Source of the DNA: Rhodocollybia butyracea | Lineage: Eukaryota > Basidiomycota > Agaricomycetes > Agaricales > Omphalotaceae | Reading direction: 5' to 3' | Length of the DNA stretch: 64,000 bases | Assembly (NCBI GenBank): GCA_015501585.1 | Contig: JADNRY010000259.1 | Span: 23,444-87,443, forward strand | Part shown: positions 45,328 through 57,730 of the stretch, piece by piece | Numbering within the stretch: the stretch's first letter is position 1 | Layout of the letters: each line of letters starts with the position of its first letter | Notes under the pieces: generated by a model | What the model was told of the DNA's origin: nothing | The model's database searches: none | The model's input: the letters and a program-made list of their open reading frames with translations, nothing else | Position numbers and translations under genes: made by a program

Positions 45328-47029
45328 GAAGTGTCCCCTATCGCGTATTGATTGCATATGATTCTTAGCATAACTGAATAAGTAGCTTAAACGATACGCC
45401 TCTGTCTGTAGTTTGACTTGTTGATGTTCTTCCTTTATCGCTGGCATTAAAATAAAACTGTCGTAGGAATTGAAATCTCTCACGCAAAAACTGTGACTTT
45501 TTTTACTCAGAATGTCACTAGAGCCATTCCACATCTCAAAACCATCCATTTTGATTGATAACGGGGGACCGCAACGGTAGTAGCTCATCGCAAGGTAGGT
45601 CTTTCATTGTTCGCAGTACGCCCGCAGGTCAACAAGTCAAGAGTTGCGCCGAAGTCAGAGATCATCTAACACAAAGGTCATAGGATTGTTCAAGTATTTG
45701 AAACAAAAAGATCCCAATGGACATAGCACAAATGGAAGTATCAATCTCCCGTCGGGAGAAAAATGTGTGATTGATCTGGTCGATATGAGCCTACTAAACG
45801 CTGTTTTGGTTAGCGGTGATGATGCCTGGATCCAGAATTAGATCATCTGCATCACGACCCCGGGTCGGACATTAAATGATAATCCCATAAGTATCAGTGC
45901 TTGAAAACTTGTAAACGCCCCAAGTGTACTTAAGGAAACAACTCCGATGACAGGACAAGGAGCTGCTTTCAAGCTGCTTTAGATGTCTTCAGCGTCTTCG
46001 TCAGTTTATAAGACAGATAAAGACTCGAGAGCCACAAAACTTGAATTGAATGCCGCCGAGTACTTATTTTCTCATTGACTAAATAGCAGCTAACTTATAG
46101 TAGGCACGAGACTCGGAGCTGTTGCCTCCATCGTTGTTGCAAATTCCAGCAACGTGTATCATGGGATAACTGTCGCAAGCTCTCTCTCGATGAATAAAAA
46201 TTGAAGGAATGCTTACGGAACCTGACACCGTGACCGGCGTAAGTACTCCCTCGGCGCTGCCTCAGCCCCACACAGTATACGTAGTGCAAAACAGCCGAGA
46301 TTAGTGGCAAAAGATGGAACCACTACATAAACTTATGATGACTTGTCACTTGCCTGTGGAACAACGTGAACCATCTTGAACCATCTATCAACCCTAAAGA
46401 CACCTCGATTTCTTGAAATTGGCGAAACCAACAAAGACGAAAACTGATCGACCGGTGACCTTCGAGACCATACAATACACCATTCGGAGTCTGGCTACTC
46501 GCATACTACAAGAGTTGTTTATATTCCAAGTCAGTCAATATACTTATTTAAAAGCCTGAGCACATACTTGGATGGTAGAACTTGGGATGGGGTGCAGTAG
46601 ACATATTGCGATGATACAGGATTGGCGGCTGTTACTGAACAAAAGCAGTTTGATTCAACTAGTAGTGTTTGTTGCCGGTGTTTCTCCGAACAAGCGCTGA
46701 GAACTAAGCGCTGAGAAATGGTCACGGGGATCAAATCAAACAATGCTTTTACCAGGCTTTTACGCGAGATAATCGTCGACTTTGGTGGCTATATTCCCAC
46801 TTTTCCTGGAAACTATCCTTTAACGAAATACGAGTTTGCAAATGGAGCGAAGGTATATCACGCTTGGGTCAAGAGACACGCGGAGATTTTGCAGGCAGCA
46901 ACTTTATGTCCAGAGCCTGTATAGGGCGGGGAGTAGGCATTTACTGATGTATTGTCCCGCGAGTAGTTGAGAGGAGACGTACTGGCGTCTGAAGATGGGT
47001 TCGATGGACGAGGAAGGAGACACTGGTGC
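45328..47029. other. Repeat-bearing intergenic region
   Basis: No gene was recognised. 46540-46740 carries the repeat with ACTTGGATGGTAGAACTTGG, GGTGTTTCTCCGAACAAGCG and CTGAGAAATGGTCACGGG, related to 39190, 40905 and 54080. Confidence 0.45.
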
Positions 47030-47690
47030 GCAGGAGAAGATGAAATGTATACACTGTGGCTTATGTGTCTTGAAGATGACTAGGACTAGTAAAGCTAGTA
47101 AAGGTCCGTCTACGCTGTAGTTGGTTCTTATCTAAACTCGTCCATAGAAGGTCTCCTCGATAAACCCGAACCTTTCCGATAACACATAGTCTTACCCTTG
47201 CTATCCCCTACCACTACCCCACTGTATTCACGCCTCCAAATTACTTTCGCTTGCTACTAGCTGCAGGCCTATCGCACACTGCGTACCTACGTTACGTTTC
47301 ATGCAATGACCCATATTCACCGAATCATAGCCACCACAGCGAACAACGATGCCGTTCAGGAAACCAACAACACGACGCCTAGTACTAACATCTGTCACCT
47401 TCCTCAATATAGCCGCTGGATCCCACTCCCCGCACCGTCCGCCGCCGACGCGGCGAAGCTCGCGTATTTCTCGTTGCGAGATGATGCTGTTCGAGATCAG
47501 CGAGTTTATGCCCAGGACAAGGGAGGCAAGGGCGGATACCACTACCACCCAGCTCCCACTCCGACCCCTTCCTTCCGCTCATTCACCGAAGGTGGTGGAG
47601 CACCTCTTGCCTACCTCAACGAACCCTGGGACCACATGCTCCACCTTCTCCCCTCGCTGCATTCGTATTCACCGGATGAGGATATCAGCG
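47030..47690 (+). repeat. Dispersed repeat family X, copy 2
   Basis: It contains GCTTGCTACTAGCTGCAGGCC (second empty site for the MITE in copy 3) and a segment reading RCEMMLFEISEFMPRTREAR, as in copies 1 and 3. Confidence 0.65.
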
Positions 47691-47906
47691 GATTATCTGG
47701 GAGGTGGGGCGGATAACGGAGCCGTCATTGACGAATTGAACACGTCTTCGAAGCGCTGGGATATGGATTGGTGGATGTTGAGGTTCTGTTGAAGCGTGTT
47801 TGTGACGGAGGAGGAGAAGGTGGCGGCGGAGGAGAGTGCGAGCATGGGTTCTGGATCGTCGGCGCTGAACGTTGAACGCGAGTAGAGATCTGTGCAAGAT
47901 GCGTCG

Positions 47907-48081
47907 TACTTGTGTTTTCTGGATCTGAGAATCTGCCCCCTCTTCGGACGGATGCCCGCTGCGCTGCAGTCCCCGGGCTGCGGAAGTAAGAGTAGCCATA
48001 ACCCCTTTTTCGTAAGCATGGTGGGCATCATGCATCAGCGCTGGTCTCGAGCCAGTGATATACTAGTTTAACCTATATAGT
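47907..48081 (-). repeat. Inverted repeat left of the UbiA gene
   Basis: It starts TACTTGTGTTTTCTGGATCT and includes CGCTGCGCTGCAGTCCCCGG and GCCAGTGATATACTAGTTTA. The complement of 50569-50739 matches over about 175 bp with few differences. A partial third copy lies at 50060-50190. No target duplication was seen. Confidence 0.8.
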
Positions 48082-48793
48082 GCCCAAAGGCGGCTACACG
48101 CAAACGATTCCTGGATATACATACGCCGTGTCCTTCGCTGCATTAGATTTTACAGGATGAGGATGTTAAGACGGTGGAGCGTCCGAGTGTGCTTGTTGTC
48201 CGATCGAGAAGGTGGAAATTTCGAGTGTAGTTGGAGCCTCGACTGCTGGGGATAACTTTGATTTGGAAATCGCTTCAAGCACATCCGAGTATTCTGGACG
48301 CATACTGAGTATATGCCAACGTTATCCATTTAACCAATTATTTCCTTTAGCACGAATGCACGGATATAACTTGGGTCCGGTTCGAATACTGGGCGAAGAC
48401 ACATTTAACCCAGATGGTAAGCCGGGAGCTGATCGGAATTCTAACAAGAACTCAACCGAAACTGCGTGCACGGAACGTGTGCGTTTACAAAGTAGCACAA
48501 AATGGCGGTAATGCAGGATGTATGCTCATTGGAATTTTGTTTTGAATGGTCAGCAGATCATAGGTAAGATTATCAGCCAGCCTAAACTTTAAAGCATCAC
48601 AGCGGGCGAAACGACTCCAGTGTCCTATCATAACTTAGGTAAAAATGATGCTGGAGATTCTCATGGAATAATTCTTAGGGTCTTTGGTATGGATTGCGCA
48701 TGTAAGGTAACATAAAATGACAACTTTATGCTTCACTCTCTAAACGTCTACCGCTACTCCTCTGTTGCTCCTCTGTTGTAGTCGATGGCACAT

Positions 48794-49824
48794 TCAACTT
48801 TGTGTCAATCTATAGTAAGCAGGAATGAAATGTGCAATGGAGAGCCAGACCTGATGCAAGCAACATGCGGCAAAACATCAAATTACTGGTAGCAGAGGGA
48901 TTGATCAAACTTACATTGTACCAGTAGAACGAAACTTGATCATCCTCAACAGGATCAAGTCGCAAGTAACGAGTTCCAATATGAGCGGAGAGAAGAATGA
49001 AACACATCTCTTCGGGTGTCTTGAGAGACCAAATCCCGGAGAGACAGAGCGACCATATCAGAAGAGGTATGAGCACACTCCACCGAGCGATATGAGGGTG
49101 AACGATCGGGATTGTTTTCCTTCCAATCGCTTTATCATGATATCACCAAATCGATCCTTGAAATCTTGACTGTGTATCGTGGTAGCAAAAATGCCAAAGC
49201 TCAGCATAATGGACCATAACCCAACGTTATCTAGACTGCGATAATCCGAAGCTGATAACAGTTGAACATGCAGAAAATATGAGCATCTAGACATTACAAT
49301 GACTCACTCGAAACAAATGTAGCACCAGCCTCAAAGGAGGCAAATCCCGCAGCGTTAACAAGGTTCCTAATAGCCCAGTGGCTACCATGACATCCAGCTT
49401 CGTTGTATATGAAGGTCAATGAAATAAGTGCGATACCAGTGGCATACAGAGTCTCAACGCTGTAGAGCATGGATAGGCCAAGACATCCCGGCACAAGAAG
49501 CCATCGCAGCCAAACAGCGGTGAGAAGGGAAATGCGCTTGCTAGGCAGCGGACGATCTGACTTGTTGGTGGCATCTTCCTCTGGATTCAAATACTGGTTT
49601 GACACATCGAAATGCAGAAGATGGAGCCAGATCCAGAAGATGACGTGAGGAAGCCTGCTAAGAGTGTCTACAATGAAAGCATCAATTCAAACTGCCGAGT
49701 TAAAATAAGGAGGAAGACGTACCACAGGAATGAGGGTTGTTTTAATATCAGACTTAGTGAAGAGAAATGCAGTCCCCGCAGACTGATGCATAAAATGAGC
49801 TATTCTTGGAAGAAAGTCCTGCAT
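48794..49824 (-). pseudogene. UbiA-family prenyltransferase (single-base frameshift)
   Basis: UbiA enzymes are integral membrane transferases that move prenyl groups to aromatic or other acceptors, and some fungal members act in terpenoid pathways. The first exon (ATG at 49824-49822) ends TAFLFTKSDIKTTLIPV. The next has WLHLLHFDVSNQYLNPEEDA and the first Asp-rich motif EEDATNKSDRPLPSKRIS, then hydrophobic helices and NLVNAAGFASFEAGATF. After an intron come SIMLSFGIFATTIHSQDF and the second Asp motif SQDFKDRFGD. The frame then needs one extra A in the run at 49115-49118 to continue as IVHPHIARWSVLIPLLIWSL. The last exon ends AHFIPAYYRLTQS with TGA at 48796-48794. The junction after exon 1 also did not close in frame with the nearest sites. 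It may be a pseudogene or carry sequencing errors. Confidence 0.7.
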
Positions 49825-50059
49825 CACTGTATGAGAAACAAGTGGGTCACAAAAGAACTGTTGGCCAGAGCTTTAAATCTCCCAGTTGTCTCCCAGACAC
49901 TACATAGTTGTTCAAGTAGTATTGAACCCCAAACAAGTAGACATTTGCCCGACTTTGGAGAAATCGCTGACCGTAACCTAATCACGGGAGAACTGAGTAG
50001 ACAAATGGAAACAGAGTATCTGATGATCAAAAGTACCTAAAAGCAAAGTTTAACTAGCT

Positions 50060-50190
50060 TTATTCCTCGCTTGACACCAAGTGCTGAATCTCTGATACAC
50101 CACCATGTTTAATAAAACCGGCGGTTATGGCTACTCTTGCTTTGCATCCCGGGGACTGCAGCGCAGCGAAGCGGGAAGTCCGCGTCCGTG
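50060..50190 (+). repeat. Partial copy of the UbiA-flanking repeat
   Basis: GGCGGTTATGGCTACTCTTG and GGGGACTGCAGCGCAGCG match 50635-50690 in the same orientation and 47940-48010 in the opposite one. Confidence 0.7.
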
Positions 50191-50568
50191 CCAAGCGGGG
50201 GCGGGTGGCCGTAAACGTACCGTAAAGCTCTTTATGGCTGCAGTACTTGCTAAAGTACGGTCAGGGGTCGGACGACAAGCATGAGGGCATTGAACTGGAA
50301 GGTACTCTGACGCACCCTGGGCGGTAGCTCAGACTGATCCAGTTCCATGGTGGTTTGCACAAAAATCTGGGGTTCCTCCATTTGTATTAAATGGCGCCCA
50401 ATTTCATGGCAATTCCAGGTATGGATTCATCGGTCCTGAGCTGATAGTTATAAAATGTTTATTTTCCTATGCTGCCGTAGCCAGCGTTCGATAGTACTCC
50501 GATACCGCGTAATAAATCTCCTTCGTTCCTTCTGATGATCAAGGGTAAGTATCTACAAGCAAAGGTTA

Positions 50569-50739
50569 AACTATATAGGTTAAACTAGTATATCACTGGC
50601 TCGACACCAGCGCTGATACCCCACCATATTTACGAAAAAGCGGTTATGGCTACTCTTACTTTCGCAGCGCCCGGGGACTGCAGCGCAGCGGGCGTCCGTC
50701 CGAAGAGGGGTAGATTCTCAGATCCAGAAGACACAAGTA
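50569..50739 (+). repeat. Inverted repeat right of the UbiA gene
   Basis: It contains ATATCACTGGCTCGACACCAG, GGGGACTGCAGCGCAGCGGG and a terminal CCAGAAGACACAAGTA. It pairs with 47907-48081, bracketing a 2.5 kb segment with the UbiA gene. Confidence 0.8.
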
Positions 50740-51159
50740 CATATCTTTAAATTATTAGGTATATTCGCTTTTGCTTATCTGCAATGGAAATACTCAATTA
50801 GTGGAGGATATGTGCGTAAGAGATATGCACGGCGAGATGGCAAACATATTGGTAGCAAAGTTGTCAACCGGAGCCACCAAAAATACGTATTATGAGAATT
50901 AAATTACCAAGGAAAGAGGATCTTAATGAAACCCACCAATTTCTGTGGTAACCACGGTATCTGAGTTCTATGCCAGCTCGAGTCTGCCTCGCCCTGGGCA
51001 CATCCATGTTTTTTTTATATTGCTTTGATGGTGCTTCATATCTCCAGATCCTGCGGGAGGGATGTTGCGGCTTGCTCTCCCTGGCTGACTCCTAGCCGCG
51101 AAACTAGGCAAAATTAAGATGTCCCTCAAACCTTACCTCCCTTTAAATAGGCTGGAAGC

Positions 51160-53483
51160 ATGCGTATTGCCAACCAGGTTCAGATAATGTCTCATTTATA
51201 TGCACTGTTGCTCTCTTTTGCTCTCTGTGCAGCCACTCTGGTATTCAGGTCCAGATGGTCTTCTACAAGAAATTTACCTCCCGGCCCACCTGGATGGCCG
51301 ATAATTGGCAACCTTCTAACTTTTCCGTTAAGGGAATTGTGGACATCTATGAAGCAGCTGAGCCGCGTACAAGGTGGTATGTTACCTTTGATACCTAACC
51401 AGAGTCTGGGAATTGATTTTGTTCACATAAGGAATGGTACATTTCCACGGCCTGGGGCACTCTATGATCATTCTCAATGATCTGGAGGACATACACGAAC
51501 TCTTCCACCGTCGTGGACAGAATTATTCAAATAGACCATACTTCCCATTTGCATGCGGTATGCTGGGCTTGGATCAGGTATGCATGCTATATTTTAGTCA
51601 GTTTGGTTCAGAGATCTTATACCTTGTTCTCGCAGAGTACTGCGCTCATGTCCTTAGGCAAAACAATGAGCCTGCATCGGCGTCTCGCCCATACAGTGCT
51701 CACTCAGGAATCTATCAAGAAATATCAGCCTGTGCAGGAAGATGTGGCGGCCCTCATGGTTGATGGCCTGCTGAAGAATCCTGACAATTTTGCAAAAATC
51801 ACCTCCTTGTATATTGTTTTTTTTTTTTGGAAAAGGTGATTCTATATGTGCTGACTCACCCATAGAGCGACAACCAGGATAATAACTACTATAACATATG
51901 GGTTCTCAGTAAAAGAGGATGGTGATGAGGTACATTGTTTGTATCTAACCATTCATTGCTCTGCTCATTGGACCTCGCATTGGACAATTGCAGTATATGA
52001 AACTTGTCAATGCAACAATGGACATTGTCAACTCTTCCGCTCAATTTGGCGCACATCTCGTCGACGCTATCCCTTCATGTCAGTATCAAAGTGTTATCAA
52101 CACAGTGCATTTTTTGATTTAGCCCAGTGAGATATGCACCATCCTGGCTACCATTCTCTCTAAATGAGAGAGCCAAGAAAGGTAAAGCCTTGGTCGACAA
52201 GCTTGTAAATTTGCCATTTGAAGCGGTCAAAAAAAGAAGTAGTATGGCTTTGATCCCTCCATCTCCAATCAATCTTGAGCTCACTCACATCGTAGGAGTC
52301 TGGAGCTGCACACACTTCCCTCACTAGCGAATGTCTTCTACAACAAAGGGATGAGTCTGAATCTACTGAGCAGTTTGAACATGCAATTAAGTGGACAGCT
52401 GCGACATTGTATGCAGGTAATCCCATGAAATTTACTTTTTTGAATGTGTTGGATTGACATTCTTGACATTCTTGGCATACTTCGGTTACTACTACAGCTG
52501 GAACGGAATCAGTTGGTGTTATCCTTAAATTAAACAATAGAGTTTGCTAAAGGACAATTCTCATAGACGCATGTTGTGTTGATGACGTGCATCATGCTGA
52601 TGGCATTGCATCCCGAGAAGCAAAAGATGGCACAGGAAGAGTTGGATCGTGTAGTAGGCCCAGATGAACTTCCTACTATTTCAGATTCTACTTCGCTTCC
52701 TATACTTGGAGCGATTATCAAAGAGACTCTGCGCTGGCATCCTGCACTGCCTTTGGGTACTTTCTAATCCCCGTCTGCATGCTGTGTGTGTTCTGCTAAA
52801 ATGACTGATATTTCGAACAGGTATTGCACATGTTTCTGCACAGGATGATGTATATAAAGGCATGCTTTTCCCCCCTTTACTTTGTCTTTACTTGAACCAT
52901 GTTATTTTGGTCCGGTAGGCTACCAGATACCAGCAGGAACAATCTTAGTACCAAATATTTGGTAAAGTGCCCAAGATCATCTGATCCATGCTTACCATGC
53001 CTTGTAGCGCTCTGGCATCGGGAGAAGATGATATCCACGATAGCACAGCTTTCTATCCTGAACGGTTTTTGGACTCTACATCGAAAACACCTGATCCAGG
53101 TGCATACGTTTTTGGCTTTGGTCGTAGGTATGGCGCCTCAGGGTCTAATTGGAATGCATATTGAAATTTAACTGCTCTTTACAGGGTCTGTCCAGGCAAA
53201 CATTTGGCGGAATCATCACTGTTCATACTGATAGCCACAATGTTATGCTGCTTTGATATTCGCTTGCCTCTGGATAGGAGTGGACATGAAATACCAATTG
53301 ATCCCAAATTCTATTTTGGTTTTGTGAGGTATGAAACCTCTCATGTTGTTCAACTCATCATTTATGATATCTTTTTCCAACACAAATATCAGTCATCCTC
53401 AGGCCTTCAAATGCATCTTTGCTGTTCGTTCAAATAGCAAGGCAATTGCGATTGCAAAGCGCGCTGCACAGAGTACAATTTAA
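51160..53483 (+). CDS. Cytochrome P450 monooxygenase
   Basis: P450s oxidise organic substrates using haem and a reductase, usually at the endoplasmic reticulum. The N-terminus has a membrane anchor (HLYALLLSFALCAATLVF) and the hinge LPPGPPGWPIIGN. Spliced segments follow: VHFHGLGHSMIILNDLEDIH; RRLAHTVLTQESIKKYQPVQ; YAPSWLPFSLNERAKKGKAL; the I-helix AGTES equivalent (GTESVGV, about 52500); MLMALHPEKQKMAQEELDRV; the ExxR helix KETLRWHPALPLG; YPERFLDSTSKT; the haem ligand loop VFGFGRRVCPGKHLAE. It ends KRAAQSTI with TAA at 53481-53483. About a dozen short introns were inferred. One stretch near 52290-52330 did not close with ordinary splice sites, so a defect there is possible. It is similar in style to Agaricomycete CYP64-like sequences. 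The substrate is unknown. Confidence 0.75.
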
Positions 53484-55800
53484 TGCTCCTTCAGGTAGAT
53501 TTGTTTTCAGGATGTAGATATATAGAGAGCACTGTTGTGCTCAAGGTTTCAACAATGCAGTCATTCCCAAGCTCCCCTAATGAGAACTAGTAGGGATTGC
53601 CATAGATGGCAGGTCTGAGTCCTTACCATTGGATAAACAGCTGGTGTTGTTTGTTTTTATGTGTCTCAGGCAAGAATTGCCACCCAAATAATTTATTACA
53701 TGTTGTGTGTTTGCCGATGACACCAACTCCGGAGAATGTGTAGCCTCCGGATCGGAAGTTGGATATCGGTACTTACTGATTGTTAGTAAGTCCGTATACT
53801 TAGTCAGTAGGTAGTAATACTCGATATGTAGTATACAGTAGGTACAGTATTTAAGCTAGCATGTAGTAGTGTAGTACTCATGCCGCATGCGTTTGCAAAG
53901 GTATCTAATACCTTAGTACAACCGCACTAATATCTTGTGTTGGACACTAGGCCTAACAGCCCCTTTGTGCTCTGACTGGACTTCTTAGCTGATTGTCACA
54001 CTAATGGATTTTTCCAATACTTAATGTAAAATCAAGCTATCATGTGACGCAAGGTCAGATGATACTAAGCGATCATTGAAAGCCTGAGCACCTACTTGGA
54101 CGAGTCGAACTTGTGTTTGGGTGTAGTAGACATGTTGAGAGGATCCAGGATCCACGAAGAATACTGCGACGATGGTGGTGCGAAACAAGAGCAGTTTGAT
54201 TGACAGCTGTTGTAAGTGCTTGTCAATGCTGGGAACAAAGTTCATGAACACTATCTCCGCCTTTTGACACTGGAATAATCTTCTTCCCTCTTGATCATCT
54301 GGCCCACTTACTTATCATTGTGAGTATTCTTCCTTTCTTTCTTTAGTTGACTGTCAATTGAGTGTAGAGACTGACGTTTGAGCACTATAAGGATATTGCA
54401 TTTGCTACCGGGGCGTCCGCCAATTCATCCTAACTCGTAGTAGACACCTGCCTACTGCATCTGCACCCGGTTACGCCTGTGCTCCTCCAGGCACATAAAT
54501 TACAATGTAACGGTATTATTATCCTGCACACCAGGGTCATCTAATTGCCTGAGAAGCAGAAACGTACGCGCTTCAATTTCAATTTCATCATGAGGTGTTA
54601 GCGAGCCAAGATCTAGTACGAGCATGTCAAGATATGAGCACTTTGTACTTATTAGCCATACATACCTTCGTTCACCTTCTCTTCATCTGAGTCTTGAAGC
54701 AGGTCATAAATTTTACGTCCATTTTGAGTCAGTTGACTCGTCCTATCCAAAACGTCCCAGTTGCTTGATAAGTTGTAGCCGATTTTGGTCTCCTCGTGCT
54801 CAATCTCTTTCCCGAGTCCCTGAGTGGCAAAAAAATCAGGTCAAAGCATCAAAAAAAAATCCCCAAAGATCTTCGGAATCGTAGTTGTCCAGTAGATTCT
54901 CCTGCCCCGCGTTTTTGCAGAAACTGCTGTAGCGCATCCAAATTAATCCACACAAGAGATCGGAAGACGTTGGGAATTTTTTGAATGAATTCGGCAGGGA
55001 AATTTAGGGGGTTAGCTAAGGGCCTGTTCGGCAACACGAATCTCAGATTTTGTTTGGATTTTGCCAGGTATTGCCGCCATCAAGCATTTGTAAGTATTAC
55101 TCGGATCAGCCAGTTGAGCGCTCCGTGTAAACGCGCATGCTGTCACAGCCTGTCAGACATTTCTCCATTGAGGTCAACACCCCGCTCGATGCTCAGACAT
55201 GCCCGCCGCTCTCAAATGTAGTTTTTACTTTAGGTTTCACTTGCTTAGACAATATAGAGGAATAAAATTGCTTTAACAATAATATACAATTACATTAAAC
55301 TTGAAAGATGATGACCAGAAACATGTTGGTCACTGTGTGGCATCATTGAGAGTGGTCGGGACAACTTGCGGGACAGCGAGAGGAACGTCCGACATGTCAG
55401 GGCAGGAGTTATGTCATTTTATGACATTTCCAGAGTCATGGCGACCGGCCAGCTGATCCGAACATTTTATATAAGTCTTCAAAATCTTGCCTCTGGCAAA
55501 ATCCAAACAAAATCTCAGTGGGGCATGGCAGCCAATGTCACAGACACCTAATTTCGACATCTGTCAAGGAGGTTCGCCGGAAGTCGGTTGACAAAGCCAA
55601 ATAACCTTCTCCTAAACCTGTCCACACGTCCTACGCCTGGCCTTACGGCTGTATCCCCGACACCGTTCTTGCTAATCTGCAAGGATATTTACCTGACTGG
55701 CCCTAACATACACAATTCGAACAGCTATTTTAGCCAACCTGGGACGAATCGTCGGATTTGCCTATGGCTATGCAATGGTATCTGAGTAGTAAAGGCCAAT
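53484..55800. other. Repeat-bearing intergenic region
   Basis: No gene was recognised. 54080-54240 carries the repeat with GCACCTACTTGGACGAGTCG and GTTTGGGTGTAGTAGACATG, shared with 39190 and 46550. Confidence 0.45.
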
Positions 55801-56880
55801 CTGCTGAATCTGAACCTTTTCCAGAATACATTGTCCAAGTAGTCCCTTCCCGACTGCATTCGTGCCTCTAAATGGTTTCAACTTTTATTTACCACTAGTA
55901 GGGCTTACCACCGTACCGTGTTTCACGGACCGTTTTGGCAACGGAAGTCCGCATACCGTACCGTAGTTAAAATTTTAACAGCTTCTACGGTACGGTTACT
56001 GTTTATTACGGCCGTTAACGGTCATGACGCTCCGTAATAGTCTGTACCACCTATAAAGTCAATAAAGGCTAATTTAGTCACAAACAGTGGTAGTGAAATA
56101 ACATACAGGAAATTGAGAGGGCAGTAGGAGTATGGTTGAGGGCGTGCAAGCACAGGCTCAGTGAGGTGATAGGAAAGGAATTGAAGGAAAACACACTCCA
56201 ACCCCACTTAGATCCCATTAACATGTCAAGGGTGGGGTAAAGCATTCACAATCTTGAGCTATTCAACTTCTGATAGTAGTAGTAGTAAATGTAAAGGGAG
56301 TGGGCGCTTCAAAGGCGCTTAGATACGGTCCGTATTAGTACATACGGTACGGTCAGACACGGTGGTAACCGTACCGTTGACCGTCCCGTGGAAGATCGAG
56401 GCAGGAGGAGGTACGGGATGGGTAGCGTGACCGTGATACGGTTACCGTAGACTGTAGGTTACGGTCACGGTGGTAAGCCCTAACCACTAGCCGTAGCCTC
56501 AGGCGTGGTTGTCGACACCTAAGCACTCCCCGTGCCTACTCTCCGTGGTCCGTACTCGCCTAAGGCCTTATCATATCCATGCCAGCATTGCACCATGAAC
56601 AACAAGTTGAACAATGCCACTCACAATGCCAATGACACTACTTACACCTGGTACCTCCCCCATCACAGCTGCTGGATCTCCCTTTCCATGCTGCTCACCG
56701 CTCGACAATGCTGTTTGAGATCAGCGAGGTTATGCCCAGGACAAGGGAGGAGGTACGAGTGAGGGCTGCTGCTGCGGGTGGGGAGGGTATGAATGTCCCG
56801 AGACCGATGCAGCAGGATTTGCAGGATTTGAATGCGGGATTGCTCGGTGGAGAGATGGTGTCGCCGGCTTCAGCTCCAAG
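55801..56880 (+). repeat. Dispersed repeat family X, copy 3, split by a MITE
   Basis: ACCACTAG is followed, after the MITE, by CCGTAGCCTCAGGCGTGG, matching copy 1 when the insert is removed. Downstream it reads MLFEISEVMPRTREEVRVRA and QQDLQDLNAGLLGGE. Confidence 0.7.
55899..56482. mobile_element. 584 bp hAT-type MITE
   Basis: Terminal inverted repeats TAGGGCTTACCACCGT; perfect 8 bp target duplication ACCACTAG (55891-55898 and 56483-56490); dense subterminal TACGGT/ACCGTA repeats at both ends and no gene. The TAGGG start resembles the large hAT at 2651, but the internal motif differs, so its transposase source is another hAT family. Confidence 0.9.
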
Positions 56881-57049
56881 CACAACTACAGCTACAGGTG
56901 TGACCTCTGCTTCGGCCTCTGCGTTTAGAACTACACCTCACTCTCTCCGCTCATTCACCAAACCCTGCGGAACACCTCTTTCCCACCGGGAGGAGAACAT
57001 TAAGAAGGTGGAGTGTGTTCTTGCGGCGTATTTTGGAGATGGATCTTCA

Positions 57050-57730
57050 ACTCTGGTTGGAGATAAAAAACATGGAAAGAGATAGCACAACACAACACAA
57101 CACCGCACAAACACAAGATGGGCATCAGGGCTTTAGGGGGCACAACTTCGGAAGTGAATGAGAACTGGATCAATAAATTGGAGGACAGTGGAAGAGATAC
57201 GGGTATGATATCGGGACTATGGTAGCATGTGGACAACGGTGCGACGACAGTAACAAAGAGCAGGAGAGGGAAGAGGAGGATGCCCGATGATCCAATGCAC
57301 GAGATAAATAAGTAGGTATCGGACTCGACGTTTCTCGATCCCAAAAGCGTCCCCATAAATATTAAAGATCCTGCCTCCGTTCGTATGAGTGCCCAGTGGT
57401 AAATTGGGGTAAAGTTGTGAGATGAGGGGTACAAAGTAAAGGTAAACAACGCAGAGTAACAACAGGGTTGAGCGAAGAAAACAACTGGAATATGGGGTGA
57501 ATAAGAAACGAAGACCGGCGAAAAGAAACTTACCCAACCACTCCCCACTCCCCACATTCGCCCCTAGCCATCCCACTGCCACTTCCACTTCCACTTCCAT
57601 GTCCGCCCCTGTTACATCCGGCTCCGCATACAGGTGCATTGTATCCGTAAGATCATAATACAGATTCCGGTGCACGGAGGAAGGTGGACAATGTTAATGA
57701 GGGATCGTACATCGAAGTCAGGGTCTGCTT
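57050..57730 (-). pseudogene. Relic of the F-box-type family seen at position 1
   Basis: On the minus strand, HLPPCTGI (about 57690) and, after an intron-like GTAAGTTTCTT, AGSLIFMGTLLGSRNVESD (about 57370) correspond in order to LPPCTGI and GKIFFYGTLLGLTNVVG of the gene at 1-724. The downstream flank is also related to 1050-1160. The frames are broken, so it is a pseudogene. Confidence 0.55.

Noticed and set aside
43918..53483. A complete secondary-metabolite cluster
   Set aside because: No polyketide, non-ribosomal peptide or terpene synthase and no pathway regulator are visible. Only a UbiA protein and a P450 are adjacent.
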